Assembly: GCA_036346205.1 (NCBI GenBank)
Contig: JARFJB010001965.1
Span: forward strand, 4,077,001 to 4,141,000
DNA from: Vesta saturnalis
Lineage: Eukaryota; Arthropoda; Insecta; Coleoptera; Lampyridae
Direction: 5' to 3'
Length of the DNA: 64,000 nt
The position numbers and the translations under genes were made by a program. Every line of letters begins with the position of its first letter. Positions within the stretch are counted from its first letter, which is position 1. Of this stretch, positions 1-11,609 are shown piece after piece. The notes beneath the pieces were generated by a model. That model searched no databases. It worked only from the letters and a program-made list of their open reading frames with translations, and had not been told where the DNA came from.

Positions 1-535
1 GGGGGTTGTGGTCAGACCAATAACGACAATTGTGATGATTCAATTCACTATGCAAAGAGAAAGTACATTCATACGAAAAGAGAATCCATTCCAACTGTAT
101 GTGGCAATGGTCCATCATTCGTTCACAAAGCTCAATTCGTCGGTCTGGATGTTCATCAGTCAATTCTTGTAGCATTTGAATTTTGTAAGGGTGCATCTTT
201 GCAGTTTTTAAAACCTTTAAAACAGTTCTATGACTGACCTCAGTATAGCGCGCTAATTGACGTGCCGAAATGATGGGGTTTTGTTGAATAGCCAACAAAA
301 CGTTCAGCTTTGTATTTTCATCAACTGCCTCCCTTCTTTGTCTTTGCAGATTCCTGACATGATCCAATTCTCTACAGCGCCTTTCTATTTTGCTAATTGT
401 GCCTTGAGAAAGCCGCGGTAAATCGGGATGGTTTGCTTGAAATAATTCAGCTACCTCAGCTTGAGTGCGACTTCGGTCACCATATCCGATCATCATTAAT
501 ATCTCAATGCGAAGGGCTTCCGTTAAATAAGCCAT
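1..535 (-). pseudogene. Tc1/mariner-type transposase, N-terminal 178 codons
   Basis: An open frame starts at ATG 535-533 and runs without a stop to the window edge. It opens MAYLTEALRIEIL, then a first helix-turn-helix region (QAEVAELFQ, SQGTISKIERRC), a second one around residues 75-115 (ARQLARYTEVSHRTVLKVLK), the family motif HPYKIQ, and the beginning of the DDE nuclease domain (LEWILFSYECTF, RYWSDHNP). This layout matches insect Tc1/mariner transposases of about 350 residues. The family normally has FSDE at the first catalytic aspartate; here it is FSYE, so the metal-binding aspartate is replaced by tyrosine and the copy should be catalytically dead although the frame is open. The C-terminal half lies outside the window. 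Confidence 0.85.
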
Positions 536-1112
536 GCTAAATAATCTATGATGTGAAGACGTGAAAACTACACTCGAGGAATTATTTACTTAAATAAACG
601 AGCACAGAAAAATACAAGAAACAGACAATATTGTAATTTACTAATGTGGACGCTAACAAATCAAGCAGGTAACTAAAACCGAGACTAAAACACAGAAGAT
701 TAAGAGCGTTTTTCATCAACGACAAGACCTGGCTAGCAGAGATAATCAATGCATGTTATCAATACGGCACATTTTTACCTAACGACATTTCAATCATTTT
801 CGAAATTAAATACCATTGAGCCAGAGAAAATTGTTCATTTAGGTTTTTTTACTTTATTTTTCAAATGCCCGAGAAAATAAGTACTGCATTGTATTCCTCT
901 TAATACAAACTTTCACACGGTGTATCACTTGACCTACCCTTACATTTGAAAAAAGGTGTGGCTTCGCCCCCGGGGGAGGATATATGGAGAAACTGTAACC
1001 CCCAGATTGAGAGCTGGAAACAATTATAAAAAATGCCAATCATGATTTTTCTCCCGGACTTCACCCCTTTGAGTTACAGAATTTATTCCACTTAAGAGTA
1101 TCCACCCTGTAT
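1..1112 (-). mobile_element. Tc1/mariner-like element, cut by window edge
   Basis: The element holds the transposase fragment at 1-535 on the minus strand plus about 575 bases upstream of its start codon. The outer end is placed near 1110 because the sequence there reads TCCACCCTGTA, the inverted form of the TACAGGGTGG end seen on other Tc1/mariner elements in this window (5114, 6797, 32773). A TA dinucleotide target follows. The long stretch between start codon and end suggests an extended terminal repeat, but the partner arm lies outside the window. The end position is inferred from motif similarity alone. Confidence 0.6.
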
Positions 1113-1432
1113 GTATGATCTGGAGTATACCCATTGTTGGGAATAACCGTCCCCACTTCTTTATTTTTCTCTTCAGCATACGCTATGAAACCAATTCATT
1201 TTCGATAACGGCTCCTCGAATCGATCATCAGTACGCTGGATTCTAATGAGGAGATTGGCTTAGAGGTATTCAGCTGTTGTATTAAAGAAATGTTCCCCTG
1301 AACTAGTAACAATCCTATCTAATCTCTATTCGATCTCTATCTCTTCTGGGGAATTTCATTCATCCTGAAAGTTAGCAAATGCTCAACCTACTCATAAGAT
1401 AGGCGACCGACCAGTTGGCGTAACTTTCATTT

Positions 1433-1582
1433 GGTCATGGAAAAGCCATCAATCAGGAACTACTGTCTTTCTTTGAATCTAACAAACTCCTTAGTGACCT
1501 CCAACATGGTTTTGGGCAGTCATTCCAACAGATGTTCTTCTTTCAAATGTGTCCCAAGTTTGGAACAATAAATTAGAAAGGT
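1433..1582 (+). pseudogene. LINE reverse transcriptase scrap
   Basis: A short plus-strand frame reads KAINQELLSFFESN followed by KLLSDLQHGFGQSF, the conserved block of R1/I/Jockey-group reverse transcriptases around the KxxE...L..fQhGFR..rS motif. After a frameshift near 1525 the match continues as TDVLLSNVSQVWNNKLE, which is what follows in those enzymes. Nothing of the catalytic YADD region is left. Clade assignment is not possible from about 50 residues. Confidence 0.55.
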
Positions 1583-1599
1583 CCGTGAGGAATTCAATT

Positions 1600-4500
1600 T
1601 AATTCTGGAAACTCAAAGGTCACTATATGAATTTAATTGTATTCACCCCACAAAACAAGTTAACTGATATCTTAATCGTTTCTATCAGTATCTATTCTTA
1701 CTCAGGAGTAAAACTGTAAATGAGGTTTTCCTAATTTTTTCCTTCGTGTGATAGGTGCTGAACGGTATGTTACAATTTTTATTTGAAACAATTATCGAAT
1801 TTTCCTTTTCTCTAAATTTCAGCGCCAACTTCATAGTTTCTTCTGTCAAATTCTCCTTTGTCGTTCGCTACCATTTTCGTGGCAACTGCAAAATAGCCAA
1901 AGCGGTAAAGACTTAAATTTTAATTAATTGGGATGGTACCGTATTGACCACGACCGAACTTACCGACCACCAGATTGTAATTTATCCAAAACGAAACGTT
2001 TTTATTCATTATTTTCATATGCATAAATATAACAACTACATATTAATATTAAAGAAAACAATCCTACCTAAAATAATAGAATTGGATGCTATAACGGAAT
2101 GGCGGTAGTTCTTCAGTTAGTTTCCGTAGTTGTTACGAAAACTGTAGCACTGACTGTTGCTGTCCAAAACTAACTCTGCAGATGAAACATCGCCTTACTG
2201 ACGTAAGCAGGTATTTCCGACCTCACATGAACGCGCGTGCGTGACTTACGTGTTCTATTGTGTCTTCAGCTTTACACCCATATGTCGGTACTTTCTACAT
2301 TCTGTCAGTAAAAAACTTGTTTTTAGAATTTTTTTCAATCTGCCCCTTGACTGCTTTGTATCACTTTAGGAATTTTCGAAATCGCCATCTCATACACATT
2401 TCATAAGATTAGCCGGATTTTGCTTCGATGAAATATAGACACAAATAAAATCAATTTCAACAAAGTTACTAGCAATATTTGCAAAACGTTATGTATTTAT
2501 TTAACGAAATTTGAAAAAAGGTACTGAACAATTCACTTTACCCGAAAGATTTTTATAACGAAAAAGGCACAAAATTTGAAATTTAAATAGACATCAATCA
2601 TCCGGTTTTTTTTTACATCTTTCATATATCGATACATCACACTAGAGAGAATTTGAATTACGTCTGAAATAAATGTGGCAATTTTAAACTGATTCTAGCA
2701 GTCAAACAATAATTTATATGAGAAACCCGTACTAGGCTGTTACCAAATAGGTTTCCGACAAAACGTCGATACTTCAGTCGTTAACGATAGCGATAAAATT
2801 TGATAACATCAATTGCTGATATTTGCTTTAAAAATAAATACAATATGATGGTTTCTAATCGATTTAATGTGTGTAATACGTAGAAACTTTGGAAAACATG
2901 ACAAAAAGCAGGGAATCTTTTTTTCTTTTGGGATTAGATAATAAAGAAAGACGTGCCAAGAGTTTTAAAAAGTTATATTTATTTCATGTTAATGTGTATG
3001 AAAAATTTCTCTTGATTATACAGTAAAATGATATGCATTAAAAAACGTATTTTGAATAGATTTGATCTCATTAAAAACGTATTCTGATAAAAGTTGGAGA
3101 AATGGAAATTATCTAGGAAATTTTTAAGATATTTTATTTACCTTCCTTTACGTAAGGTTTCGAAAACTACAAAGCACATAATAAATGATGTTTTAAAAGT
3201 TATATTTTGACAGGACTCGAGTCGACCCTGGAAGAATTCTTTTTTCAAACTGTCTACTGCCTTTTATTATTTGACATTAGTGCATATAATTTTGATTTTA
3301 ATTTACACTATATTGTGTAAATTAAGATAAAAAATTTATTTTCGAAAGCCTCCTTAGAGTTAGATGTAATTAGCTTTACGGGATTACTTATAGAGTAATC
3401 GATAAGCATCATTTTAAACAAATTAGGACCGTGTCCCAAACCTTTTAACTCTTTTTTATTTTCTTTCCTAACTAATTCTTTATATAAATTATAACTAAGT
3501 TGATTGCTAGTTTTGTGTTGTACATATTCCTAGCAGCCAAATTAATATATTGACAGAAGGGTTGATTAATCCTGGTTAAACAGTAACTAAATCAACGTTA
3601 AACCCAAGAATAATAGACGCAGTGGTTACACTAATTTAAATTTATCTTTCAATCAATCTTCAATATGCTATAAATCGATTCGTTATGCACGAATAAATAA
3701 TAAGCAACCTTCCGTTGAGCACAAGCACATTATGTAGCAGGTGTGTATTTCCGGTAGGATTTGCTTAATATAGTAGAAATTTCCAATAAGTTAATTTAAA
3801 TTTTTATTTTAATAAATTCCTAAATAATTGTTTTTTCTCTTTTCATATTTTACTCCATTACATTAATTAATTCATTGTAAGCTTTAAAAAAACATATAAA
3901 CAGTAATTTTAAAGTACGTAGCTTCAAATATTCATATGCAATATGTAGGCATTATATGAAAACTCGTTAAACAAAAATAATTCCTGCAGTAATTAAAATT
4001 GATTAACCGCATTCATTTTTATAGAAATAATGGTAAAACGGGTGCACAGCTAAAGAAGTGATTTCGAGACATACAACTATAATTATATTACCGATTCACT
4101 ATCCTCGTTCCATTCACCAACATACATAACATAACGGGAAAAGAATAAAAAAATCAGAATGAATTTTATCAACAATCAAGTTTAAAGATTTTAACGTAAA
4201 AGGATAAGAACACCACCAAACACGGAAATCGCTTCTATTCGGGTGGAAGAGAGCTATTGAGGTTACGCATTTACCCAACCTCTTTTAATGTACAATTTCC
4301 GTTTGTAATAAAAAAAAACCTAGTTAGCGATTTTCCGAAAATAACACGTTCATCTATTTCAAGAAAATACTAAAAATGTACTGAATATAATAGTTTGAAT
4401 TTATTATACACGAGATTGTTGAAACAGAAAGCCAATAAAAGCAGAATAATGGAATATTATAATTATGTGTTGTTTTCATTCCAACCACAAAATGTAAATT

Positions 4501-5105
4501 ATAAGTAAAAATAATAGTTTAGCTTTAGTGACTTGTACGTAGCTTAGTGTTATAGTGTTTTTTGTATTATTATTAAAATTAGTTATACTGAATATTGAAA
4601 GTAATCTAGCCCGATCGTCTTCTCCTCGTGACCACGAAAATCGATGCGTGATGCAGAATTCGCGAATGTAAGCACGAAATACAATATGTAGTGATAAACG
4701 TAGCCTTACTAATGTTGAGGTTTATCTCCGTTGTATTGTACTTAAGCAAAACGAACCATTGAATGGGAGAGTGGTAATAAATTTGGTATTGAATAAGCTT
4801 TTTTTTTAAGTATTCAGTTAAAACAAGATATACACATATTTTGTTTTGCATGCATCAAATTTTTTTATTAATTGCCTTCGTGCGACACGTAAATAATGCT
4901 GCGTGCAAATCAAACGCGCGATACTAGAACTTCGCTAATATACTCATTATCTTTAGTCTGTACATCCCAATGACTATTATCATTGATACATGCTCGCGCT
5001 TTGCGCAGTTTCAATATCATAACCAATGTGATTCTGATTAGTTAGTCATTGCGATTTGTTCCTGAATGAGTATTTTTAAATATTTGAAAGGTCTGACAAA
5101 AGACT
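1600..5105. other. AT-rich intergenic or intronic DNA, nothing recognised
   Basis: About 3.5 kb without an open frame that resembles a protein, and without a tRNA, rRNA or clear inverted repeat. A less AT-rich patch near 2090-2300 has no recognisable coding. The rest is homopolymer-rich and could be intron or decayed transposon DNA. Confidence 0.5.
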
Positions 5106-5533
5106 TGAATATATACAGGGTGGAACAAAAGTATCAAATAACTTTATTTTTGTTATTTGCAAAGTTACAAAAAATGTTCAATATAAAAGTTTTTTGGTTC
5201 ATTACCATGTATGTTTTGAGTTTTTTAGTTTGCTGATATCTTCTTTTGTTTTCTTGCTATGGCAACCAACATTTTTTTAAACGACATTCAGTCATAAAAT
5301 TTTACAATTCTTGAAAAAGAAATAAGTGAAAAAAAATTTTTATTACGATTCAATCGTCACCTCTAATCAAGGATGCTGTGGATAAAGTTATGAAGTACTT
5401 AACAAAAACATTATTTTGGTAGAGTGCCATGGAAATTTAACAATTAAATTTGTACAAACGAACAATAAATGATCATTGTTGGTTGAAACCAAAGTATTGT
5501 TTAACATTCTTGCAAATTATTAATTTGGAAGGC

Positions 5534-6046
5534 ATGGCCCATTTGAGTGAGAGATAACGTATTGAAATATTAATGATGTACGGGTACTGAGATAGACAGA
5601 GAACCCAACGTGAAGTGTGTAATGTATTTAACAGAATTTATCCAGATACTCCAGTATCTCAAAGAACAATCTCCCAGCTAATTCAAAAATTTCGAGAAAC
5701 TGGTAACGTTGAAGGCGTGAAAAGAACTGGCAGGCCAAAATCGGCAACAAGTGAGAAAAAAGCTTTAGATGTTCTGTTCGCAATTGAAGAAACGCAACAA
5801 GTTTCAACGAGGAAAGTGCCTAGAATTATAAAACAAGAAAAAGTTCATTCTTATTTAGCTACAATTAATACATGATGATTTTACTAGACGGATAGATTTC
5901 TGTGAGCAAATGATGGAACGATGTAATACAGGTGAGAATTTTGCTTCTAATATTGTATTCTCTGATGAAGGCTTTATGCTAAACGACAAATTACATTGAT
6001 ATAATTGATGGTATTGGGCGAAAACGAATTCACACCGGGTGCAAGA

Positions 6047-6084
<38 letters not shown>

Positions 6085-6467
6085 ATCCACAAAAAGTAAT
6101 CCACAAAGGATAGGACCATTTGTTCTTGATGAAACCGTTACCACTGATCGATATCTTCAATTTCGTCAAACTCATGTCATACCTGCGATCACCGCATTAT
6201 TTCCAGGTGAGAATAGGGGTATTGACAATAGAATTTTCTTTCAACACGATAGCGCTCGTCCACATTTGACGCCCTTAAATTTTTCCTGTGGGGTCATGTA
6301 AAAAATAGTGTGTTCAAACAAAGACGACGTAATTTGGAAGAGTTACGAGTGCGAATAACTGCCGAAATGCGCAAAGTACCTGTAGAGAAGTACTCAGAGC
6401 TACAACAGTAGGATTTAATTGCCGACTAGACCATTGACAGTCAACGGAACTCGGTTTGAATATTTGA
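5534..6467 (+). pseudogene. Tc1/mariner transposase, multiply broken
   Basis: Coding starts at ATG 5534 (MAHLSER) but codon 8 is TAA and another TGA follows at RIEILMMYGY*. The frame then runs from 5615 through the two DNA-binding domains (REVCNVFNRIYPDTPVSQRT; TGRPKSATSEKKALDVL) to a stop at 5873. The catalytic part continues in shifted frames: IVFSDEGFML with the first aspartate, a (CA)n microsatellite at 6049-6082 in the middle of the domain, then TVTTDRYLQFRQTHVIPAIT and IFFQHDSARPH with the second aspartate region. A deletion follows the second motif, and the C-terminal end is recognisable up to the natural stop at 6465-6467. It is the same broad family as the fragment at 1-535. Confidence 0.85.
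6049..6082. repeat. (CA)17 microsatellite inside transposase
   Basis: An uninterrupted CA dinucleotide run sits within the catalytic domain of the decayed transposase. It has replaced or displaced family sequence and creates the His-Thr runs seen in translation. Confidence 0.95.
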
Positions 6468-6805
6468 TTTAGTGTTGCTGTTATTTTTTATTTAGTCTAC
6501 CTTTGTTACTCCTTTTCCAAATTGTAGTGTTGTGAAATTAATTAATTTAGCATTTTTTTCTCGCTTATTTTTCTTTAAATTGCAAAACTTTATGACTGAG
6601 TAGAGAAAATATGTTTTCAAAATGACAAAACAAGTATCGGATACCATTAAAAAAAAGTTGATTGACATAGCAACAAAACAAAAGAAGGCATCCATAAACT
6701 AAAAAACTCAAAACATACATGGTAAAATTTTTATATTGAACATTTTTTTGTAACAAAGTTAAATCCTTTACTTGATACTTTTGTTCCACCCTGTATATAA
6801 TATAC

Positions 6806-7330
6806 CAAGGGACCAAAGTGCAACTTTTAATCCCGTGAGCGAAAGTTGTAAACCGAGGGCCAGCGAGGGCAACGATCACTTGAGGGATTAAAAGGTACTG
6901 TGGTATTACGCTATTTTTGCACCACTGGGATTAAACAAAAATTATAGAAAAATATATCAATCATCTTTTATTTAGAAGAACTGACTGCATACATATCTGG
7001 AATTTTAAGGAATAGACACCACAATTCACACCATCGCACCTATTTTCTATAACAGCAATTGATAACTCGTATTTTTATCATATAGATATATAACATACAT
7101 ACAGAAAAATGTAAATGAAATGGAGTAAGACAAATTTTGACAATTAAATATAAGATTAAATAAAATAGATTGCTGGTTTTAATTGTGATTTTTTTACTTT
7201 TAATCCCTTGGGACTAAAAAATGTTTATTTACCAGAGAATAAAAGTGACACTTTAGTCCGTAAAATAAGGGAGTAAAATGTACGTTTTAGTCCCTGCGGT
7301 GCAAACAGATATTTTTCAGCACTAAAAACT
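6806..7330. other. Possible non-autonomous element with mirrored end motifs
   Basis: The stretch begins CAAGGGACCAAAGTGCAACT and carries repeated short motifs of the type GGGATTAAA / TTTAATCCC, GACTAAAA and GGTGCAAA at both sides of an AT-rich core. That arrangement is typical of small non-autonomous DNA elements, but I could not define clean terminal repeats or a target duplication. No coding sequence is visible. Confidence 0.3.
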
Positions 7331-8225
7331 TTTCTCATTGCTAGATAGTCTTTTCCAATCCTACTACCATCTTAGCGCTCGAATTCGTTGCCACAGCGCC
7401 GATTTTAATTTTTTTAGAAGTTTTCAATTGCTTGTATCCATCTGACCGGCGTGCCTAGTGGAGACAAGCAGCTTCTAGTGGTTTCCCTCGGGCTACTAGG
7501 AGTGACATCCTGACCCCTTAAGCAAAAGTGATAGGTATAGGGTACTACTCCTGGGGAAGCTGATTGCGCCAGCGGTTAGAAATCGCTTTCTAGTCATTAA
7601 TGGCGTTATTTAGTAATTATTTCTCTTTGTTTTGCAGACATTTTAACTGGTGACAAGAAAAGACAACGCAACAGGACTAAACTTTATTTTTTATTAGTAT
7701 TACTATTACATTATTTTAATTTTGCAACCAGTTTTAACTTCCCACTGTTACAGTTGTCCCAAGATACTGCATTTACTATAGACCCTCTCCAAAAGATCCC
7801 AATTGGTAAATCTAACGGGGGATAAAATTATTCGCAAAACGCAAAGCGTGTCAAAAGACATAGCGAACTTCACGGCAAGTTAAGTTTTACTACGCCGGAT
7901 AATCTTGACAACAATAATAAAATATTTCTGGTTTAAATTACTATGGTGTCCGAAGGTAATCAGAAAGCTAACACCATCCAACCACTAAAACATAAACAAA
8001 ATAAGCGGGTGTCTAGTCTCCCGACACAGCTTGTGCACAGACCGGCTCCCAAACCCTGACCCAAATTAGCCAATGAAGGTACCCCCATCCTCCCATTATT
8101 ATTCTATTCGGCAGTTGTCAAAGGGTAAATTTGTTATTGAGAATACAAGCGGCGCTCAACAAAAATCCTTGATCAACACACATGCTACCCACCAAAATAA
8201 ACATGAAACAAAAAAATATGCACCT
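7331..8225. other. Unassigned stretch, possibly LINE 5' sequence
   Basis: No open frame of useful length. The part from 7430 to 7600 is richer in GC than its surroundings and lies upstream of the LINE gag remnant at 8226-8580, so it may be the 5' region of the same element. This is context only. Confidence 0.25.
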
Positions 8226-8580
8226 TTTTCCCTAGAGTTTTGTTAACTGATGTGGAATCAGGTTATACTGACGAAATGCTAAACAATATTTTCACAGAGC
8301 AAAGCGAAGCAGTCCTGCAATCCTTGGGCGTACACAAGGTAAAAATAATAGGAAAACAGGCGTGCCGAAACCCTCCAAGGCAAAAGTGGATATTAGAATG
8401 ATTGAACAACGGTACTTCGATTTAGATTTAGTTGAAAGTCTGATACAAGAGCACCTTCATGAGGTGAGATGCTTTCGGTGCAATGGGTTTGGGCACATGT
8501 AAGCCAGCTGAACCGGAAAGCAGGGCGTTTGCACAATGTAGTAGCTGTGAACGGAATCTTATCGTATACCTCTCAGAAAC
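8226..8580 (+). pseudogene. LINE ORF1 (gag-like) remnant with CCHC zinc knuckle
   Basis: Broken plus-strand frames read like a LINE ORF1 nucleic-acid-binding protein. The key evidence is at 8470-8511: CFRCNGFGHM followed by AS, a CX2CX4HX4C knuckle in which the fourth ligand codon has become TGA and a TAA lies two codons after the histidine. Upstream frames (GYTDEMLNNIFTEQSEAVLQ) resemble the region that precedes the knuckles in these proteins. The clade cannot be told. It could belong with the R2-like RT at 9310, but R2-group elements usually have one ORF, so I treat them as separate. Confidence 0.5.
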
Positions 8581-8814
8581 TTGAAGATGTAAGAGAACTT
8601 ATTATACCTTTCATCTATTAAAAACGGTCAAAGAATTAACTGGACCCAGAAAATCTTGCAACCGCAATATTATAGAAGAGAAATAAAAAGGTACTACTGG
8701 ATGCAGATCAAAAGCTATTACAATGGAAAGCTGATATAAAAGATCTATTTGAAGAAGAGAAATATCGAAATTTCAAATTGAAGTATTCCACAACTTTACA
8801 CTTACATAATAACT

Positions 8815-9175
8815 TGATTAAATTTTGTTAAATCTGTTTTTTGGCTGACATTTTTCATTGTTAGCCTTCGACCGTTAGAGGGTGCTCTGATTTGTCATTT
8901 TTAAGACAGTTTAACAATATTTAATTTTTAATGACCTAGTTATTCTTTACTAAAATTTAATTCTATAGTTGCCTTTATACGTTTCTCAAACTGTTATATT
9001 CATAGCAGGCTGATGTCTATGTTTTAATTCTTCAACTTTGACAGAATTGTTTTCAACATCTTTAACAATTTTAATAGATATTACTACTGACGAAGTTAAC
9101 TGTAAGTGTTATCGAAACGTTTAGATTGTATAATTTAAAATACTCCATTAAAAAACCCAAAAAAGATAAGTATTT
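8815..9175 (+). repeat. Penelope-like element tail, copy 1
   Basis: This segment shares extended similarity with 62755-63170, which lies directly downstream of a Penelope-like GIY-YIG endonuclease, and more weakly with 35340-35620. Shared blocks include TGACATTTTTCA(C/T)TGTTAGCC, the TAGTTATTCTTTACTAAA block, and CAAACTGTTATATT. Near the end it has CTGACGA (9087-9093) and GAAAC (9114-9118), which fit the core of a hammerhead ribozyme. It is therefore read as a 3' tail or pseudo-LTR of a Penelope-like element without its coding part. Confidence 0.6.
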
Positions 9176-9309
9176 TATTATGTGTGATAATGGAAAAAGT
9201 TGACATTTTCAAATCACGTAATGTTGACTTAAACACCATTCACGACTTTTTCAGGTCGACCACTTAACTAATACAATCAAATCAACTTCAACACCTAGAA
9301 TTATTAATT

Positions 9310-10290
9310 TTCAATCCAGTAATGAATTCTAAATTCAACAAGTGGGTTATGCAAGGCGCTCCGTTGTCACCAATATTGTTTAATCTTTGTATAAACCATA
9401 TCTTTGGCGAACTTTCTGAAGATGGTGTAGCACACGAATTTGGTTGTAACATCGAAATCGACAGCGTAAAGTATCCATTAATCATTCTCGGTTATGCCGA
9501 TGATACAGTGATTGGTGCGAAAAACTATATTGCTGCTAAAGGATTATTAATTATGTTAGAAAATTGGTTTACGAATCAACACATACAAATCAACAGCCAT
9601 TAACATCGAGAACGGTGTCTTAACTTCTCATATTTTAAAAGCTAGTTCTAGATTAGGCAATAGAGACAATTAAACAAGATAACTAAATCAAATATCTTGG
9701 TTTATCATTTTCTGATTCCTTAGCGTTCGATGAAAATGAAGTTTTGGGAAAATTTGCAAACCTCTTGGAAACATTAACCAAAACCCTATTACTCCATCGG
9801 GACCAACAACTAAATATCCTAAACCAATACACTTCTCCGGCTTTAATGTATCCTGTTCAAGCGGCACCAGTACACAAATTGTCAAATTTGATTTTAGAAA
9901 AAATTGATAAAGTTACCAGAAGTTGTGTAAAAGAAATTCTACAGTTACCAGGCGACACTCCTAATAGTTTTCTATATTCTTCCAAATCCGTGAGTTTGAA
10001 TCCCTTGCTCATGTAGCATTGCAGCCATGGAGAATTAGCCAGAATTAAAAGACACAATGATGTCAGATCCTTCAGTGCAAGAAGAAGTTGGCTTATCAGA
10101 TATTGCAAGTTTAAGAAGAATTGACATAATAGCCATTGATAGAAATACAAGTACAGGTTATATAATTGACCCGACCATTAGGTTTGAAAAAGATTTAAAC
10201 CAGCCAGACGACGTAGACGAAGAAAAAAAATTAATATATGAACCAATAATTGCATATTTTTATAACTTTGTTTCGAGTATTTAAAATTCG
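9310..10290 (+). pseudogene. R2-like LINE reverse transcriptase, C-terminal half
   Basis: The frame from 9322 has VMQGAPLSPILFNLCINHIF (RT motif with the PLSP turn) and LGYADDTVIGAK, where YADD is the catalytic box and is intact. After stops and frameshifts around 9600-9740, 9744-10016 matches the RT thumb of R2-type enzymes (HRDQQLNILNQYTSPALMYP, LEKIDKVTRSCVKEIL, LPGDTP). The part at 10057-10284 (RRIDIIAIDRN, GYIIDPTIRFE, EKKLIYEPII) matches the C-terminal region of the same insect R2-like family. The N-terminal RT half, the zinc-finger region and the true 5' end are missing, so this is a 5'-truncated copy. Confidence 0.7.
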
Positions 10291-10389
10291 CATCCGTTAC
10301 TTTTCTTGTAGCATAATTGTTCACCTTAGTTTGTCTTTGCCCCTTGTATACTACCTTATTCACCTCCACCAGGATCCGTTCCGTCACAG

Positions 10390-10800
10390 ATATCTGTGCC
10401 TCTGTCGCTTAGAAAGCCTTTGCCATCTCTCGCACCTCCTTCAACTTAATGTCGCCCTTCTCAAGGAACTTCCTTCGTACATCAGAAGGTAGACATTTTT
10501 TCTATTACTTGATCTCGAATTTGATCGTCTAGATCCTTGTAGTTGCAATTTTTACCTTGCTCTGTAAGTCTTGTAATGAACTGTTCGATGGTTTTCCCCT
10601 GTTGTTTGTTTAGTGGTTCGGAAGATGATAGTTCATAAACGAAATTTATTTTAGGAGAAAATGTATCTAAAGCCATCATCGTAGTATCGTAGTGTTCTGT
10701 AATTGTATCATTGTCAGCTTCAGGCAGTGTAAAGTAAACGTACTACACTTCGGACCCCACATAATGCAAAAGTAAATTTTTCTTCTGCATATCATCTGTA
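10390..10800 (-). pseudogene. Gypsy-type gag fragment
   Basis: On the minus strand the frame reads KKNLLLHYVGSEVQ, then ALDTFSPKINFVYE and KTIEQFITRLTEQGKNC with DLDDQIRDQVIEK. This is the core of the Ty3/gypsy capsid-like gag domain. The match weakens and shifts frame below 10480. No zinc knuckle, pol or LTR is next to it. It is related to, but not the same copy as, the gypsy gag at 48413-49227. Confidence 0.7.
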
Positions 10801-10919
10801 ATTCCCCTCACGGACTCCAATATAGCATGTATAATGTATTGTAAAAATTGGAAAACTAACGTATTTTGCACACGTTATCAGACATGAAGCAAAATATACA
10901 ATGTTACATGTAATTAATT

Positions 10920-11065
10920 ACACAGGGACGAAGACCTCCAGACAGAAGAAAAATATCATGGCTTAAAAGTGTAAGACAATGATATAATAAAACGTCCATA
11001 CAATTATTTAGATCGCCAATGTCCGCTAAGATATGACACTTGGAGAAGAAGAAAGACAATTATAG
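10920..11065 (+). pseudogene. RTE-like LINE 3' coding scrap
   Basis: Reading plus-strand gives GRRPPDRRKISWLKSVRQ, then TSIQLFRSP, a well-known C-terminal signature of insect RTE-like LINE polymerases (basic GRR..isWLkNLR, then LFR). About 45 residues are left. It abuts the outer end of the long-TIR element at 11213. Confidence 0.5.
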
Positions 11066-11609
11066 GTGAAGATCCAACTCCCAACACAGTCAATATCAAT
11101 AATAATTTTACTAAAAATTTACATTATCAAGATAATAACTTAGATCATATTACCGCCCAATCATTTTCTATTCAATGTACTTCTGCATCGGGAATTAAGG
11201 TTTATAATGCGCCAGGGTGTAGCGGGTGAGTCATCATATTTTGACCCCCCTCTAACTCATTTTCTATCAGAAACAAGATTTTTTCAAATTTGTATTATTA
11301 TTTATACAGGGTATCCCAGAAGCGGTCCACAACTCCTGACTTGAGAATTTGAATGAGACACCCTGTATCTTATTTCATTTTTAGATTATACGTTGAATTC
11401 TAAGACAAATCTGTATAAAATACGTCTACCCTGTCTTTTACCGTTTTCGAGATCAAGGCTGTTGAATTGAGTTAGTCATCCCATGTTCTCCCAAGTTTAC
11501 CTTTTTATTTACAGAATTATAAAAAAAATGACCGCGGATGTTAACTTTGTTAATTTGAATGGAGCACCTTGTATATTTTTACATATTTGGAAAGGACGTT
11601 TGTCAGGGT

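Larger units (their letters stand above)
5112..6798 (+). mobile_element. Complete but dead Tc1/mariner element with ~165-bp TIRs
   Basis: The left arm begins TATACAGGGTGGAACAAAAG near 5113 and the right arm ends with its reverse complement near 6797. Homology between the arms extends about 165 bases (5114-5280 against 6630-6797), with small indels, and the flanks are TA-rich as expected for TA target duplication. The only gene inside is the transposase pseudogene at 5534-6467. Both ends are present, so the limits are well supported. Confidence 0.85.

Noticed and set aside
5855..6175. 106-codon minus-strand frame opposite the transposase
   Set aside because: Shadow of the transposase coding plus the CA run; no family resemblance.
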